From: Ulota crispa
Taxonomy: Eukaryota > Streptophyta > Bryopsida > Orthotrichales > Orthotrichaceae
DNA: 64,000 bases
NCBI GenBank assembly: GCA_963920765.1
Contig: OY987243.1
Coordinates: forward strand, 27,957,419-28,021,418
Reading direction: 5' to 3'
Position 1 is the first letter of the stretch. Each line of letters starts with the position of its first letter. Under the pieces are notes generated by a model, which worked only from the letters and a program-made list of their open reading frames with translations, made no database searches and had not been told where the DNA came from. The position numbers and the translations under genes were made by a program. Of this stretch, positions 21,107 to 31,280 are shown one piece after another.

Positions 21107-22437
21107 TAGAAGTTTTGCTCAATTTATTAAGGCTTGTTTCCACTTGCTCTTATGAGCAGTGTTAGGTGAGTATTAGGTAAATTTTAATTAGCATTCCCAT
21201 TGGGGGTAGTAATTAAGAGTAAAACCTAGCAGGCAAGGTTGGTGGTAGTAGATAGCATTGTTTTAGTATGTAGAAATTGTGGTAAACTATGACTGCATAA
21301 ATAATTCTTTGCTAAAAATCTTAGATTCCAAAATCAAGAAAAACAAATATTTGATAGTACTAACCATGGTATTACGTAAAGTTGGTGAGAATGATGAGTG
21401 AACTAATACGAGTGGCTTTACATATGCCAGTAGTGTGAACAACACGTACCAAAAGTACTATTCATCCTTGCTAAATAGAGCTAGCAACATTGGCAAGCTG
21501 TAAGTACCCTTTGTGCACTTACTTTGTTATACTTAACAAAAATCATAACATTTTACTAAGGTAGTATGCTCATAAACTGTTTGCACATTTTGAACCGCCG
21601 TGTTGTGAAATGGTGCACTGGTGGTTCTTAAATTGACCTCTTACAACTCATTGAATGCATGGAAGAAAAGGTTTTTTTAATTGCAAGAGCCAATCATTAT
21701 CCTTACTTCCCCAAATCTCTTCACAACTTACAAAAAATATGAAATGACTTGTGTTGCATTCCACATCTATTTCTCTTTGTCTGAAAAATGAACTAACATT
21801 TCTCCCATCCACGGAAAACCATGAAAAAGAGGGATGAGCCCTTAGATGGGCGGTTTTTCGAGCGTACTACCTTACAGCAACTGGAAACATGCCTTTAGTA
21901 GTTGTGAACATTGCACTGGGCAGTGTCATCTTCTTACCTATCAGCACAGCACCCATGTGTTGGGTGTTCCTGGTAGGAATGTGTTTTAAAATGTGAGTTG
22001 ATTGGACGGTGGGGGCCGGGCAACTCCTAGTCAACCAAGATTGTTGTATACCAAAACAGGCAGGGGGCATGGTGCCATTGGTGCCATGGACTCTTTGCAT
22101 AAATTGACGGGCAGGGACATTATGGGGGCAGAAGAGGAGGGAGGGAGGGGGTTCTGACTTCTGACACATTCCCTTTTCACAAGTCCCTAGAAAAACATCT
22201 CAAGTAGCAATGCAAGGAACAGCGTTTCTGGTCCCCAAGTTACGTGAGGCAGCCTAGATTCTTCTCACAAAGCCTCAGTTGCTTCTACAGCCCTCCTCGG
22301 TCCTCGGTCCTCAGTCTTCACGGCTCACGCTGGAACGGACCCTGGTGGGCCCAGCAGCAGCAGCCTCTTCTCCTTCTGCAGTGTAGTGCACCATTTTCAG
22401 GCTGACGTGCATGTTGACCTGCCCAGTGGTCTTTGGC
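21107..22437. other. Unassigned interval with a GC-rich right half
   Basis: 21107-21830 is AT-rich and empty. 21850-22437 is GC-richer, with CCTCGGT repeats near 22295 and a CAGCAGCAG run near 22352. A 100-codon ORF on the minus strand (21867-22169) resembles no known protein. It could be an old gene flank or untranslated region. Confidence 0.3.
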
Positions 22438-22663
22438 TTAACCCTTGAACGACGACAAGGCCCTTTGCGGCCAGTACAATATGGGGTATTTTTCTTATAT
22501 TTGGAATGTCTCTACTACATTTGAGATTAACAAAGAAGTTGGAGAATATATCAATGCAGTTTTAGTGGGCTACTTGAGATCCCAAATTAAAAAAATTTGT
22601 TGGTAGCAAATGACAATTATACGTTGGCGTATATACTATGCCCTATCGTCGTTCAAGGGTTAA
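22438..22663 (+). mobile_element. L MITE copy 2 (226 bp, TTAA-flanked)
   Basis: The ends TTAACCCTTGAACGACGA and TCGTCGTTCAAGGGTTAA are perfect inverted repeats. The interior matches the copies at 8391 and 56272 ('tgcggccagtacaatatg', 'ttggtagcaaatgacaatta'). Confidence 0.85.
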
Positions 22664-22856
22664 GCTTAGCAGAAACAGCATCATCTCCCCTTCTCCGTAC
22701 TTGCAAATGCACATCAACCTTGCTGCATGTTTGGACCTCATTGCTTCCGCACAGTATGGCTCAATAAGCTTACGTTCAGGCCCATTTTTCTGTTTAAAAA
22801 ACTTTGCAAAAGATAGAGTATGATATGAATTTTTTTTGCTTTGCATCATAGTTTTG

Positions 22857-23513
22857 TAATTCTTATGCAGTCCCAACCAAGCGTATCAAATTTTAGTTCC
22901 AAAAAATCAAAAACCCAATTTTGGTGAATTGTTTTGTATTAAAATTCATGGTTTTACATGAAAATTGATTGAAAAAAACTACAGATGAATTTTTGAGATT
23001 TGATTGCACAGATATGTAAGGAACATCCATACACACATCTTTCCTTCTAACAGTTATTTTCAAAAAAAGCTTCTAATTTTTCTTTTATAATGATTTCAAT
23101 GTTCAGATGAACATGTTCAATTTTTTAAAAATAGATCTTACTTTATGATGATAAAATTATGTTATTTGACTCATATATTATGACTAAATTTGGACCTTTG
23201 AACATGAAAAAATGTTTACTTAGCCAAAAGCTAGTTAAACAATAGAAATATCTATTTTACAAATTTTGATCCTACCACACCTCACATTGAACTCTTTGTT
23301 GATCATAATTTTGTTAATTAAGGGGTTCTTTTAGAAGGAAAGATATGTATATGAAAATTTCCTACATATTTGTGCTATCAAATCTCAAATGTTCATCACC
23401 AATTTTTTCAATTAATTTTCATACAAAACCATGAATTTTGTACAAAATGATTCACCAAAAATGAGTTTTTGGTTTTTAGGAATCCAAATTTGGTATGCTT
23501 GGTTGGCATTGCA
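22857..23513. mobile_element. P2: palindromic element related to P1
   Basis: The arms face each other around 23185. 'caaccaagcgtatcaaattt' (22875) is inverted near 23482-23503, and 'aatctcaaatgttcatc' (23382) is inverted at about 22990. Blocks such as 'gtgaattgttttgt', 'catggtttta' and 'gaatttttgagatttgat' are shared with P1, but the two are well diverged. Confidence 0.6.
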
Positions 23514-23745
23514 TAAGAATTAACACCTATGATTCAAGTAAACAATATCCCAATTTTATTACGTATTATGTAAAGTTTTCTTAATGGCAAAATAGGCACG
23601 TCTATATCTTTATGTAAGGGTACTAGATACAACATAACCAATCTAAGGTAAGACCACCTTTCACATGTATTTCACACTACTTTATTATACCATGACCGAT
23701 GTCTCGGGACGCTCCCGGTTTTTTCTCCCACAAGGGCTTTTTCTA

Positions 23746-23894
23746 AGGTACGACCACCCATTTCTGACCCTTTAGGAACCTGTCCCCAATTCCAACCATA
23801 TGTATTCAAGGAGTACATTTCAGGATTGAAATGTACAAAATGAGTACATTAAAGGTCGGAATTGGAGATTGGTCGGGAATGGGTAGTCTTACCT
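23746..23894. mobile_element. Small TA-flanked MITE with AGGTACGACCACCCAT ends
   Basis: A 149-base hairpin-like element. AGGTACGACCACCCATTTCT on the left pairs with GGGAATGGGTAGTCTTACCT on the right. TA flanks each side. An extra copy of the left end occurs at 23645. A distant relative lies at 40377-40514. The terminal AGGTA motif resembles the H and I families. Confidence 0.6.
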
Positions 23895-24190
23895 TAGTAT
23901 CAAAGCATGTAGGCAACAACACAAGGTAAGGAAAAAATGGATAGAAATGGATAGGATTATTGACATGCACAAGTTCATCCATAACCTATACTAAATTTAG
24001 TAAAATTCATCCAATATGTGGCAAATTTGGTGTTTGTTTCAGGAGGGATCTAACAACTTCATCCGTTTTTCCACTGGACTTTTGCTATGTTTTGGTAGCC
24101 AGTGACAATTTGAAGTAAGATTTAGGCAAATTTTTGCCAAAAAATATCCTTGAGAGTAGGTGAGCAAGTTAGAGAATCTCTGCTTGACCT

Positions 24191-24965
24191 TTAACCCTTG
24201 AGCGCCCCAGCGCCCCATATATTGCCTCCCTTGATTTCAAAACCTTGTTTTGAGGGACTCTAGATCTAACTTTTTGGTCTTGCTACAAACTACAATTATG
24301 AAGGCATTCAAGTTGTCCATGTCAATGGAGTAATGGTGAAGAAAGCCAAATTGTTGTACAAGCGCTGCAAGAGATTTGATTTGGTGAAACATCGTACAAG
24401 GCAACATGGGCGTGGTGGCAAGCACCATTTTACATGCTGCAATTGGTCAATATCCCTTGCAAGCTTCCTTGTGTAAGCTTTGTGGTAGCGGGAAAGTTCT
24501 TGGCAAGGGTTCAAGCATGTTCTAGACCCTAATTATGGCAATTGTCATCAATTGTGCCGGTCATTGTTTTCTGTGCATTAGCTATTTGAAGTCCTAAAAC
24601 TTGACATAAAAAGAAGTGCAATCTTTGGTAATTTACAAGTGTGTGCATTAACATCTAATCTTACTACTCACGAAATTTAAGATGAATCATGGGCTTATAG
24701 GATTATGTAAAAATCATCAAATAGCAATTACCTACCAAAAATTGAGATTTTGTCATCACATGTTATTTGATCAAATGTTATAATCTCCCATCTCCCACGG
24801 TCAATTGTTCCCAAAATTTGCAAGTCATTTTCTAAGTAGGTGTTCCACTATTTTCAACGGTCACTTTTTGTGGATCATCTGATTGACTAATATACAATGC
24901 ATCAAAGTTGCCGGTCTCCAAAAACCTTGATTTTGGTGAAATTGGCTTGGGCGCTTAGGGGTTAA
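24191..24965 (-). mobile_element. G element copy 2 (775 bp, TTAA-flanked)
   Basis: An inverted, near-identical copy of 220-994. The ends are TTAACCCTTGAGCGCCCC and GCGCTTAGGGGTTAA, better preserved than in copy 1. Equal length and few differences imply recent activity or gene conversion. Confidence 0.85.
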
Positions 24966-25161
24966 CCAAAGATGTGTGACCGGGTTTTGCAACTCCTTTT
25001 TATTTTGGGCCAATTTTTGAGTGGATGACGCTATTTGGTGAATGGAAAAGGGTGAGCCATGAGTGGAGATTCAAGATTCTTTGAGCAAGAACAAATTCTC
25101 AATTCAGAATTAATGAAATAATTAAAAAAATAGCTAGTTTTTCAAGAGACAATAGTTTTAA

Positions 25162-25472
25162 GGGAATATTTCATGGATACCCCTAACATTTGCAATATTT
25201 TCATAGATATGCCTACTTTTTTAGAAATATCACAAATATCTTTGGATCAAAAAATTTAGGTGTTTATTTTGTTATGCATGTCACTTCCTTCTCCCTTTGT
25301 GCACACACTACTTCTTTCTTGTTATGCTTGAGCACAAAGGAAGAAGGGAAGTGGCATGCACAAGGAAACAAACGCCTAATTTTTTTGATCTAAGGATATT
25401 TGTGAATTTTTTGAAAAGCAAGAGTATGTATGAAAATATTGCAAACTTCAAGGGTATCCATGAAATTTTCCC
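25162..25472. mobile_element. M2: palindromic MITE with exact 9-bp duplication
   Basis: The ends are GGGAATATTTCATGGATACC and GGGTATCCATGAAATTTTCCC-like. TAGTTTTAA is duplicated exactly (25153-25161 and 25473-25481). The inner arms carry 'tcacttccttctccctttgtg' and its complement. Mutator-type by duplication length. Confidence 0.85.
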
Positions 25473-25481
25473 TAGTTTTAA

Positions 25482-25990
25482 ATGCACAATTATAGGGCCT
25501 TAAGTACACAATTACACATAAAATTTGTTATTTTAACCAAGAATCTTGGCTCAGAGCTCATGGATCCCTACTCATGAAATAGAATTTCCATGTATGTGTA
25601 TAAGTATTAAGATATATTGTTCATACTTTGATTAATAACAATTCAAAATAAAAAGGTGCTTTATTACTTATATAAATTACCCAATAATTTTTGGACGCTC
25701 ATTTTCAACTTATAAAATGATAATGATATTAACAACAAAATTCTAGGTAGGTTTTAAATAATTTTCATTATTTGTTACAACTCAATTTTCAAAGTAGCCA
25801 AAGATGTTGTACTTGAATTTTGAACCACACTTTCTATTTTGCATTATTATTACACAGCACAAGATACTGTAGATCGTCAAGAGACGTAGGCGATGGCTAT
25901 TTCAAATGAAGAGAATTTCAAAATTATTTTGAGATTGATATTTTGTGATTATCTTCTAATGTTCGATGTTTCAATCATTTATATAAGTGA
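25482..25990. other. Unassigned AT-rich interval
   Basis: No gene, repeat or site was recognised between the two M elements. Confidence 0.3.
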
Positions 25991-26307
25991 GGAAAAATTT
26001 CATGGATATCCTTGAAGTTTGCCATAATTACATAGATACATGTGGTTTTTCAGAATTTACACAAATACCCTTGGTCCACATTTTTTGGGCGTTTGTTTTG
26101 TTATGCAAGTTACTTCTTTTATGAACAATGTTAAAACAAGGACTGCAATAGAACAGAAAAGAAGGAGTGTGCACACAAGAAACAAGTGGTATGCACAATT
26201 TAACAAACGCTTGAAAATTATGGACCAAGAATATTTGTATAATTCTGAAAAACTAGGGGTATTTATGTAAACATGGCACATTTCAGGGGTACCCATGAAA
26301 TTTTCCT
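25991..26307. mobile_element. M3: palindromic MITE, degraded 9-bp duplication
   Basis: The left end is GGAAAAATTTCATGGATATC and the right end is TACCCATGAAATTTTCCT. The interior resembles M2 ('gcgtttgttttgttatgcaa'). The flanks TATAAGTGA and TATAAATAA look like a 9-base duplication with two changes. Confidence 0.7.
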
Positions 26308-27975
26308 TATAAATAATGTATTATCAAGTATTGAACAAACACTAGTATAAGTATAAACATTGTATTTTACTATGCAATTGTTTTTAATTATTAAATAAGA
26401 AAGATCCTTCATAAATGAGGTAAGTTTCAACTTTGTGCATCATTTATACAAGCAATAAAAAAACTGAGCGGTTTGGAGATATGTTGTTTAACATTTGGTA
26501 TTTATGGTATTGCATTTGGGTTTTTATATCAATGGGAAGAAAAGACATTTGATTCATTTGTAAATGTTATTTAAGATAAGATAGTTGTCATTGGAATGGT
26601 ATGGTATCCTCTTGAAAATATATATTTTTGGATATTAAAATTCTGTTTGTATTTGCCAACTACTGTAATTGGTTACAATTGTCTAAAAGCATAAAAAATT
26701 TGATTAAATGTTTAAAACTAAGAGTAAGAGGTGTATCAAATGACTATTGCAATTCCAACAAATGGAATTCACAAAGAATATTGTGTGTTTCATTTGTAAT
26801 AATAAATGGTTGTATGGTGAATGAAGCATGCAATACAACAAATTCTAAAGGTTGATTTTAGAGAAAAGTCTTGACTTCCCTTTCTAGGATTGTTGTGTAG
26901 ATTTTTTGGTCATTAGAATAGTTGGTTTTGTAGTTGTACGTTACACATCAAGATCGGTCACATATTCCTCAACTCATATGGAGTATGACTTTTCATATAC
27001 AAACCAATTGTTTCTGCTACCTGTATCACCAAGTAAAAACATGAAGTTATGATTACAATAAATATCTACTAGCAGAAACTCCAAAGAAAAATACGCTGTT
27101 CATAAAAACACTAACACATGAATGGCCTTGCCTAAGCTAAGATAAATATTCTTTCCAACCGCTAAATAACACTGATACAACGAGATACAGCACTTTCACC
27201 CAAAGTTTTTTTAAGTTATTTTCTCGAACCAAAGAACTCCCAACAACTGATTCACATTCAACACAGTGCTTGAATTATCATCCTTTCAACCTTAACCAAA
27301 GAAAACTTGAAGCAATATGAGCTGGTTACACCTTCCAATGCAGTTACTGTGGACAAAAGTATTTGCCATAAGTTTTTAAGATTTTGGGCTATGCGTTTGA
27401 ATAAAAGGCATCATTTTGAATGATAAAATGGGTTGTGTGAAACACGTATGATTGTGTTCTCGATTCCTTTTTTTTTGTCATACGTAACATTTTGCTTCAA
27501 AATACAAAACATGATAAAAATTCCAGCAAAGTCTACAGAATTTGTACCGAAAGATGTAATGGACTTCATGTCTAGTCAATTTGGCATGACGTAAAGCTGA
27601 ATTATGTGACAGCATTATGTACGTATGTTGTAGAAAGCTTGCCGGTAATCATCGGCAGAAATCCCTTTAAGTAATCTGGTTTCCTCCTTCTGTCTTAAGG
27701 TTAAATATGCGTACTTCAGATTCATGAACCCCTATTGCATTTCACAAAAGCATTGGAACCTGATGAACGATTTACTGTTGGAACGAATCAACACACCGGT
27801 GGTCAGCACAGGTAGTAAAGTGCTTTCGACGAGAAGTCCTTGCTTGGTTCTTTGAAAGCCGTGTCATATCATCCTTCTCACAATTTGACGATGACGGGGT
27901 CGAGATATTCCTGGTGCATCCAGCATCAAATGTTGCAGCAACCGCAATGTTGCTTCGGGAGGCTTAAAAATTCTA
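26308..27975. other. Unassigned interval 3' of the F-box gene
   Basis: AT-rich sequence to about 27000. From 27000 to 27970 it is a somewhat GC-richer stretch without repeats that could be downstream flank of the minus-strand F-box gene. No ORF in it is convincing. Confidence 0.3.
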
Positions 27976-28385
27976 CTCCCTCTGTCCCTCTAAAAACGTC
28001 CAAATTAGACACATTTCTTGTACCACGAAAAAGGTCCCAATTGCTGTTTTCAAACATTGAGAAAGCGTTTGCCATGTTCAATGATCTCATGGGGTAAGTT
28101 AAGCAATTAGGAAGCATTCCTCTCCAAGCAAGCTTGGCCTTGCCCATATGAGGTATCATTGTTGCTATTAGTCTTTAAATCATCAATCATGAGGAGCTAG
28201 CAACATGCACAAATATGGTACTTTCTGCATGAAATTTGGGTGCCCAAATGGCGATATCAAAGCTGGAATTTTGCATACATTTGGTAGATGGTATATTGAT
28301 TCTAGAATGCATGTGTCACTAGCATTAAGACCAAAAAGACAGTTAATCCTTTGCTTTTTGGACGTTTTTAGAGGGACAGAGGGAG
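27976..28385. mobile_element. Stowaway-type MITE copy 1 (410 bp)
   Basis: The inverted ends CTCCCTCTGTCCCTCTAAAA and TTTTAGAGGGACAGAGGGAG are flanked by TA on both sides (27974-27975 and 28386-28387). The termini match the plant Stowaway consensus (CTCCCTCCGT type), a Tc1/mariner-derived MITE group. It sits 61 bases downstream of the F-box stop codon, so it probably lies in or next to the 3'UTR. Copy 2 is at 62466-62869. Confidence 0.9.
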
Positions 28386-28446
28386 TACTAAGTGTAAGAT
28401 TAAGCGATGGAGATGCCTACCTCATCAATCGGAGTTTGTGGAGCGA

Positions 28447-29751
28447 CTAGACTGAGGCTTCAAAACTCAATGAGGTTGAGTGACCATAAACAGAGTAGCC
28501 ATTGTCGTATTCAAATAAGCCTTGACAATCTGGAAGCCAGTGGACGGATTGATTGTCCACATTATACATCAACGTCTTCATCACACCGTTCTTGAAGGCT
28601 ATGCCGGTGTTGTGACCAATAGCTGACCACATCCCATACGTTTCATCAATGGCAAAGTCCTCGAACAGAGGCTGGGGAATCTGCGAAACCTCTGAACAAG
28701 TCCTTGCTGCCATGTTGAACTGCCAGATTGAGATACACCTGGGATTGCGGTCTCGGACTTCGCCCACAAGGTACAAGGTTCCACCACAGTTTACCAATAA
28801 AGTCATGCTCAAAGAATAAGGCACTTGTATTTCAACCTTGTTCCACACGTCCTGGTTCAAGTCATAGGACCAGAGGTCACAAGGATCAAAACTGAGGACG
28901 TACATGAATTCGTTGCATATGGCGGAGGACCAAACAATGTCGAGGAACGGAGGCATGAGCCTGAGCCTTCGCCAGCACTTAGTGGTCGAATCATAAACCT
29001 GCGAGCTCACTAGTAGAGGAAGTTATAGATAATATGGAAACACATCCTTATCTTGAGTGCCTTGAAAGCAATGAATTATGCATGTTTAAGTCACATAATA
29101 GCAATGCCGAGGAAAGTTTGTAGAGCATTATGGAGAATCAACTTGAAAGCGGGAGTTGGAACATGTTTCTGCCTGCATTGCCATGGGGCTCAAGAATGTC
29201 TCCGGGGCAGAATCAGCAGCAACGAAAATCTTGTAAGCCAAAGTGCGGCCGTTGGTCACCATGGCCACTGCAAGAGGGACAATGTAATACGGCAGACTGG
29301 GAAGCTTACGCCATGCTCGCGTCACAGGATTGCACACACTGTACAGGCTTGGATCGCCGTCGCTTTTGTGTGACCAGATGAAGAACAGGCCTCCCGAAGC
29401 TGCTTCCACGGAATGATACACGTCTCCAGTTGGAGATTTCCAGTGAGGAAGGCACAACTGATCCAGAAATCGAAGGTCAAGATCGTACCATTTGTTCAGA
29501 GATTCATCGTACGCGACACAAAACGTGTGTGCCCGTCGACAAACGAGTAGGTATGCGGGGTGAGGACTGACCAGCAAACACAGGTTCCGAAAGCTTTGCG
29601 AAGTCGGTAAATCCGCCCATTTCTTGCACACACTGCGCAGCTTTAAGAAGGCGAGGACTGGCAAGAAGGCTAACACCCTATCCTGCAGCTCTGGTGAAAG
29701 CTTGTTCCATAAAGACGCTTCCTCACTCACGATTTCGCCTTCATTACTCAT
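28447..29751 (-). CDS. F-box/kelch-repeat-like protein (386 aa, two exons)
   Basis: Exon 1 runs 29751-29143 and exon 2 runs 28998-28447. The 144-base intron has GT-AG borders and joins ...SRFQ|VYDSTTKCWRRL in frame. An F-box lies at residues 13-50 (LWNKLSPELQDRVLAFLPVL, then LRSVCKKW), where such proteins bind SKP1 to form SCF ubiquitin ligases. The remainder has kelch-like repeats: 'NPVTRAWRKLPSLP', 'YDSTTKCWRRLRLMPPF', 'YDLNQDVWNKVEIQVP' and 'FNMAARTCSEVSQIP', each an aromatic-D/N-x-W unit typical of the substrate-binding propeller of plant F-box/kelch proteins. The length is normal for the family. The ATG is the first in a long frame and is followed directly by the acidic leader and the F-box. 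The substrate is unknown. An I-family MITE ends or begins 33 bases upstream of the ATG, and a Stowaway MITE follows the stop. Confidence 0.9.
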
Positions 29752-29783
29752 GCCTCTGTACGCCTACTACTATTCTGTACCTA

Positions 29784-30189
29784 AGGTAGCAGCATCCATA
29801 AGCGTTGCGACCCCATGCCCGTCACCCATGCCAGTCACTTGACAGTGGCAGGGATAATCAATAAAAAAACAAATGATTGTGGGTGACTACATGATGGTTA
29901 TGGGTGATGAAATGATGGTTGTGTAACTAGCATGAGGTTTTGAGTACCCATCTCACTATTTAAGAACCAATAAGCCTTGTGATTAGCATCTCTTACACAT
30001 GATTCTTACAATTTCAATGATTTTGGACTTTGAAAAATCTTTGTGTACAAATGTTTGCAGTTGGAACTTTGAAATTGATGCCCATATTTTTGGTTTCCAT
30101 TTCCTAACTTACAGTATTTTTTTCAAAGTTAGGCAATTGTTTTACCTACTCCAAAACCCTTATTTCCACGCTTATTGGTGCACCTACCT
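29784..30189. mobile_element. I element copy 1 (406 bp, TA-flanked) in the F-box promoter
   Basis: The ends AGGTAGCAGCATCCATAAGC and GCTTATTGGTGCACCTACCT are flanked by TA. It is closely related to 50870-51264, with shared 'tttaagaaccaataagcctt' and 'gattttggacttt' blocks. It lies 33 bases from the F-box start codon, so the native promoter is beyond it or inside it. Confidence 0.85.
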
Positions 30190-30479
30190 TACCTACTCTG
30201 TAAACACGACATGCACTAACTTACACACTCATAACTGCACGCCTTGATTTCCCTCCACCACTGGAAACGAATGATCATAGCCGACTCGGCTGTATAAGCA
30301 TCCTCGATCGTTCGAGTTTCGGGCATTCGAAGGACACGTCAATCTCTACCCGAGCTCTTATCACTCCTCAAACGAGTACCCATCCGTGCTACGAAGTTAA
30401 AATCAACCAAATTCAAAGCAAAAAGACAAAACGATCCAGCATAATTCTTATTCAAGAGCATTCAACTCCCTAGCTTCTC

Positions 30480-30945
30480 AAGATTCGCGAATGCAAACGA
30501 AATAATCTCTGAAAAAAGAAACAGCCTTATTTATGCACGGTAGCTTGAAAATCTCAAATTCTCGAATCGTCTTATGTTTCTTCTCCCGTTCTAAGAACTC
30601 AAATGATAAAAATGGCGTAGAACCAAATCGAAACTGAGACTTCAGATTTTGCATAACCGAAACCTCGGGCGAATTGATAAACGCACGGTACAAGCATTCG
30701 AATTCGCAATGTCGGCTTCAGCCAAATCCGCCACCGCGATCTGCTGCATCTGCTGAAGCATCTTAGTGGAAGTAGCGAAGTCCGACGTCGGGGGAGCGAG
30801 GGGATGAAGAGACAGAGGTGCGGGTGTGGTGCGAGGGGAGCATGAAGCGATGCAGAATGGGAAGCGCGTCTTTGCGAGGGAAGGTGAAGAGGTCCTCTCC
30901 CAATCTCATCAGGCGGGTTCCCAAGCTCCCCTGCCCTGAATCCAT
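30480..30945 (-). CDS. Possible 5' exon of a minus-strand gene
   Basis: A GC-rich patch with several open frames on the minus strand. Two are plausible. One starts at 30945 (60 codons, MDSGQGSLGTRLMRLGEDLF...). The other contains MLQQMQQIAVADLAEADIAN from about 30762 and stays open upstream to about 30905. They are in different frames, so at most one is coding. No continuing exons were found before the I element at 30189. It may be a truncated gene or the far end of another transcript. The family is unrecognised. Confidence 0.25.
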
Positions 30946-31280
30946 CCATTTAGCTCACTTCAGCATACGTTTTTGTAATTATACCTATCTACAGTATATT
31001 ATAAAGCGTGGTGTGTCTTATGATATCTTACAGTCAACAATTAGGAAAATCTCCAGTCCTAAGCTTCTATATCAGAAAGGTTTGTAAATTGCCACCACAT
31101 TTCCTAATTAGGAAATGTCACAGAAATCGTAAAGCTGAGAGCCAGAAGTTTTACTGCCATTCGTGATCGCTTCAAATTTGTCAGTACCAGGGCAATGGTG
31201 TTCCTGCGGAACAAATGCAGGACTGAAAGTGATTTTTACAAGTGAGTGAAGTTTCAAAGGATAGAACAATCCACCAGTAA

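Noticed and set aside
28447..29010. Separate gene starting at GTG 29010
   Set aside because: It is the second exon of the F-box gene. The intron join restores a continuous kelch-like segment (SRFQ|VYDSTTKCW).
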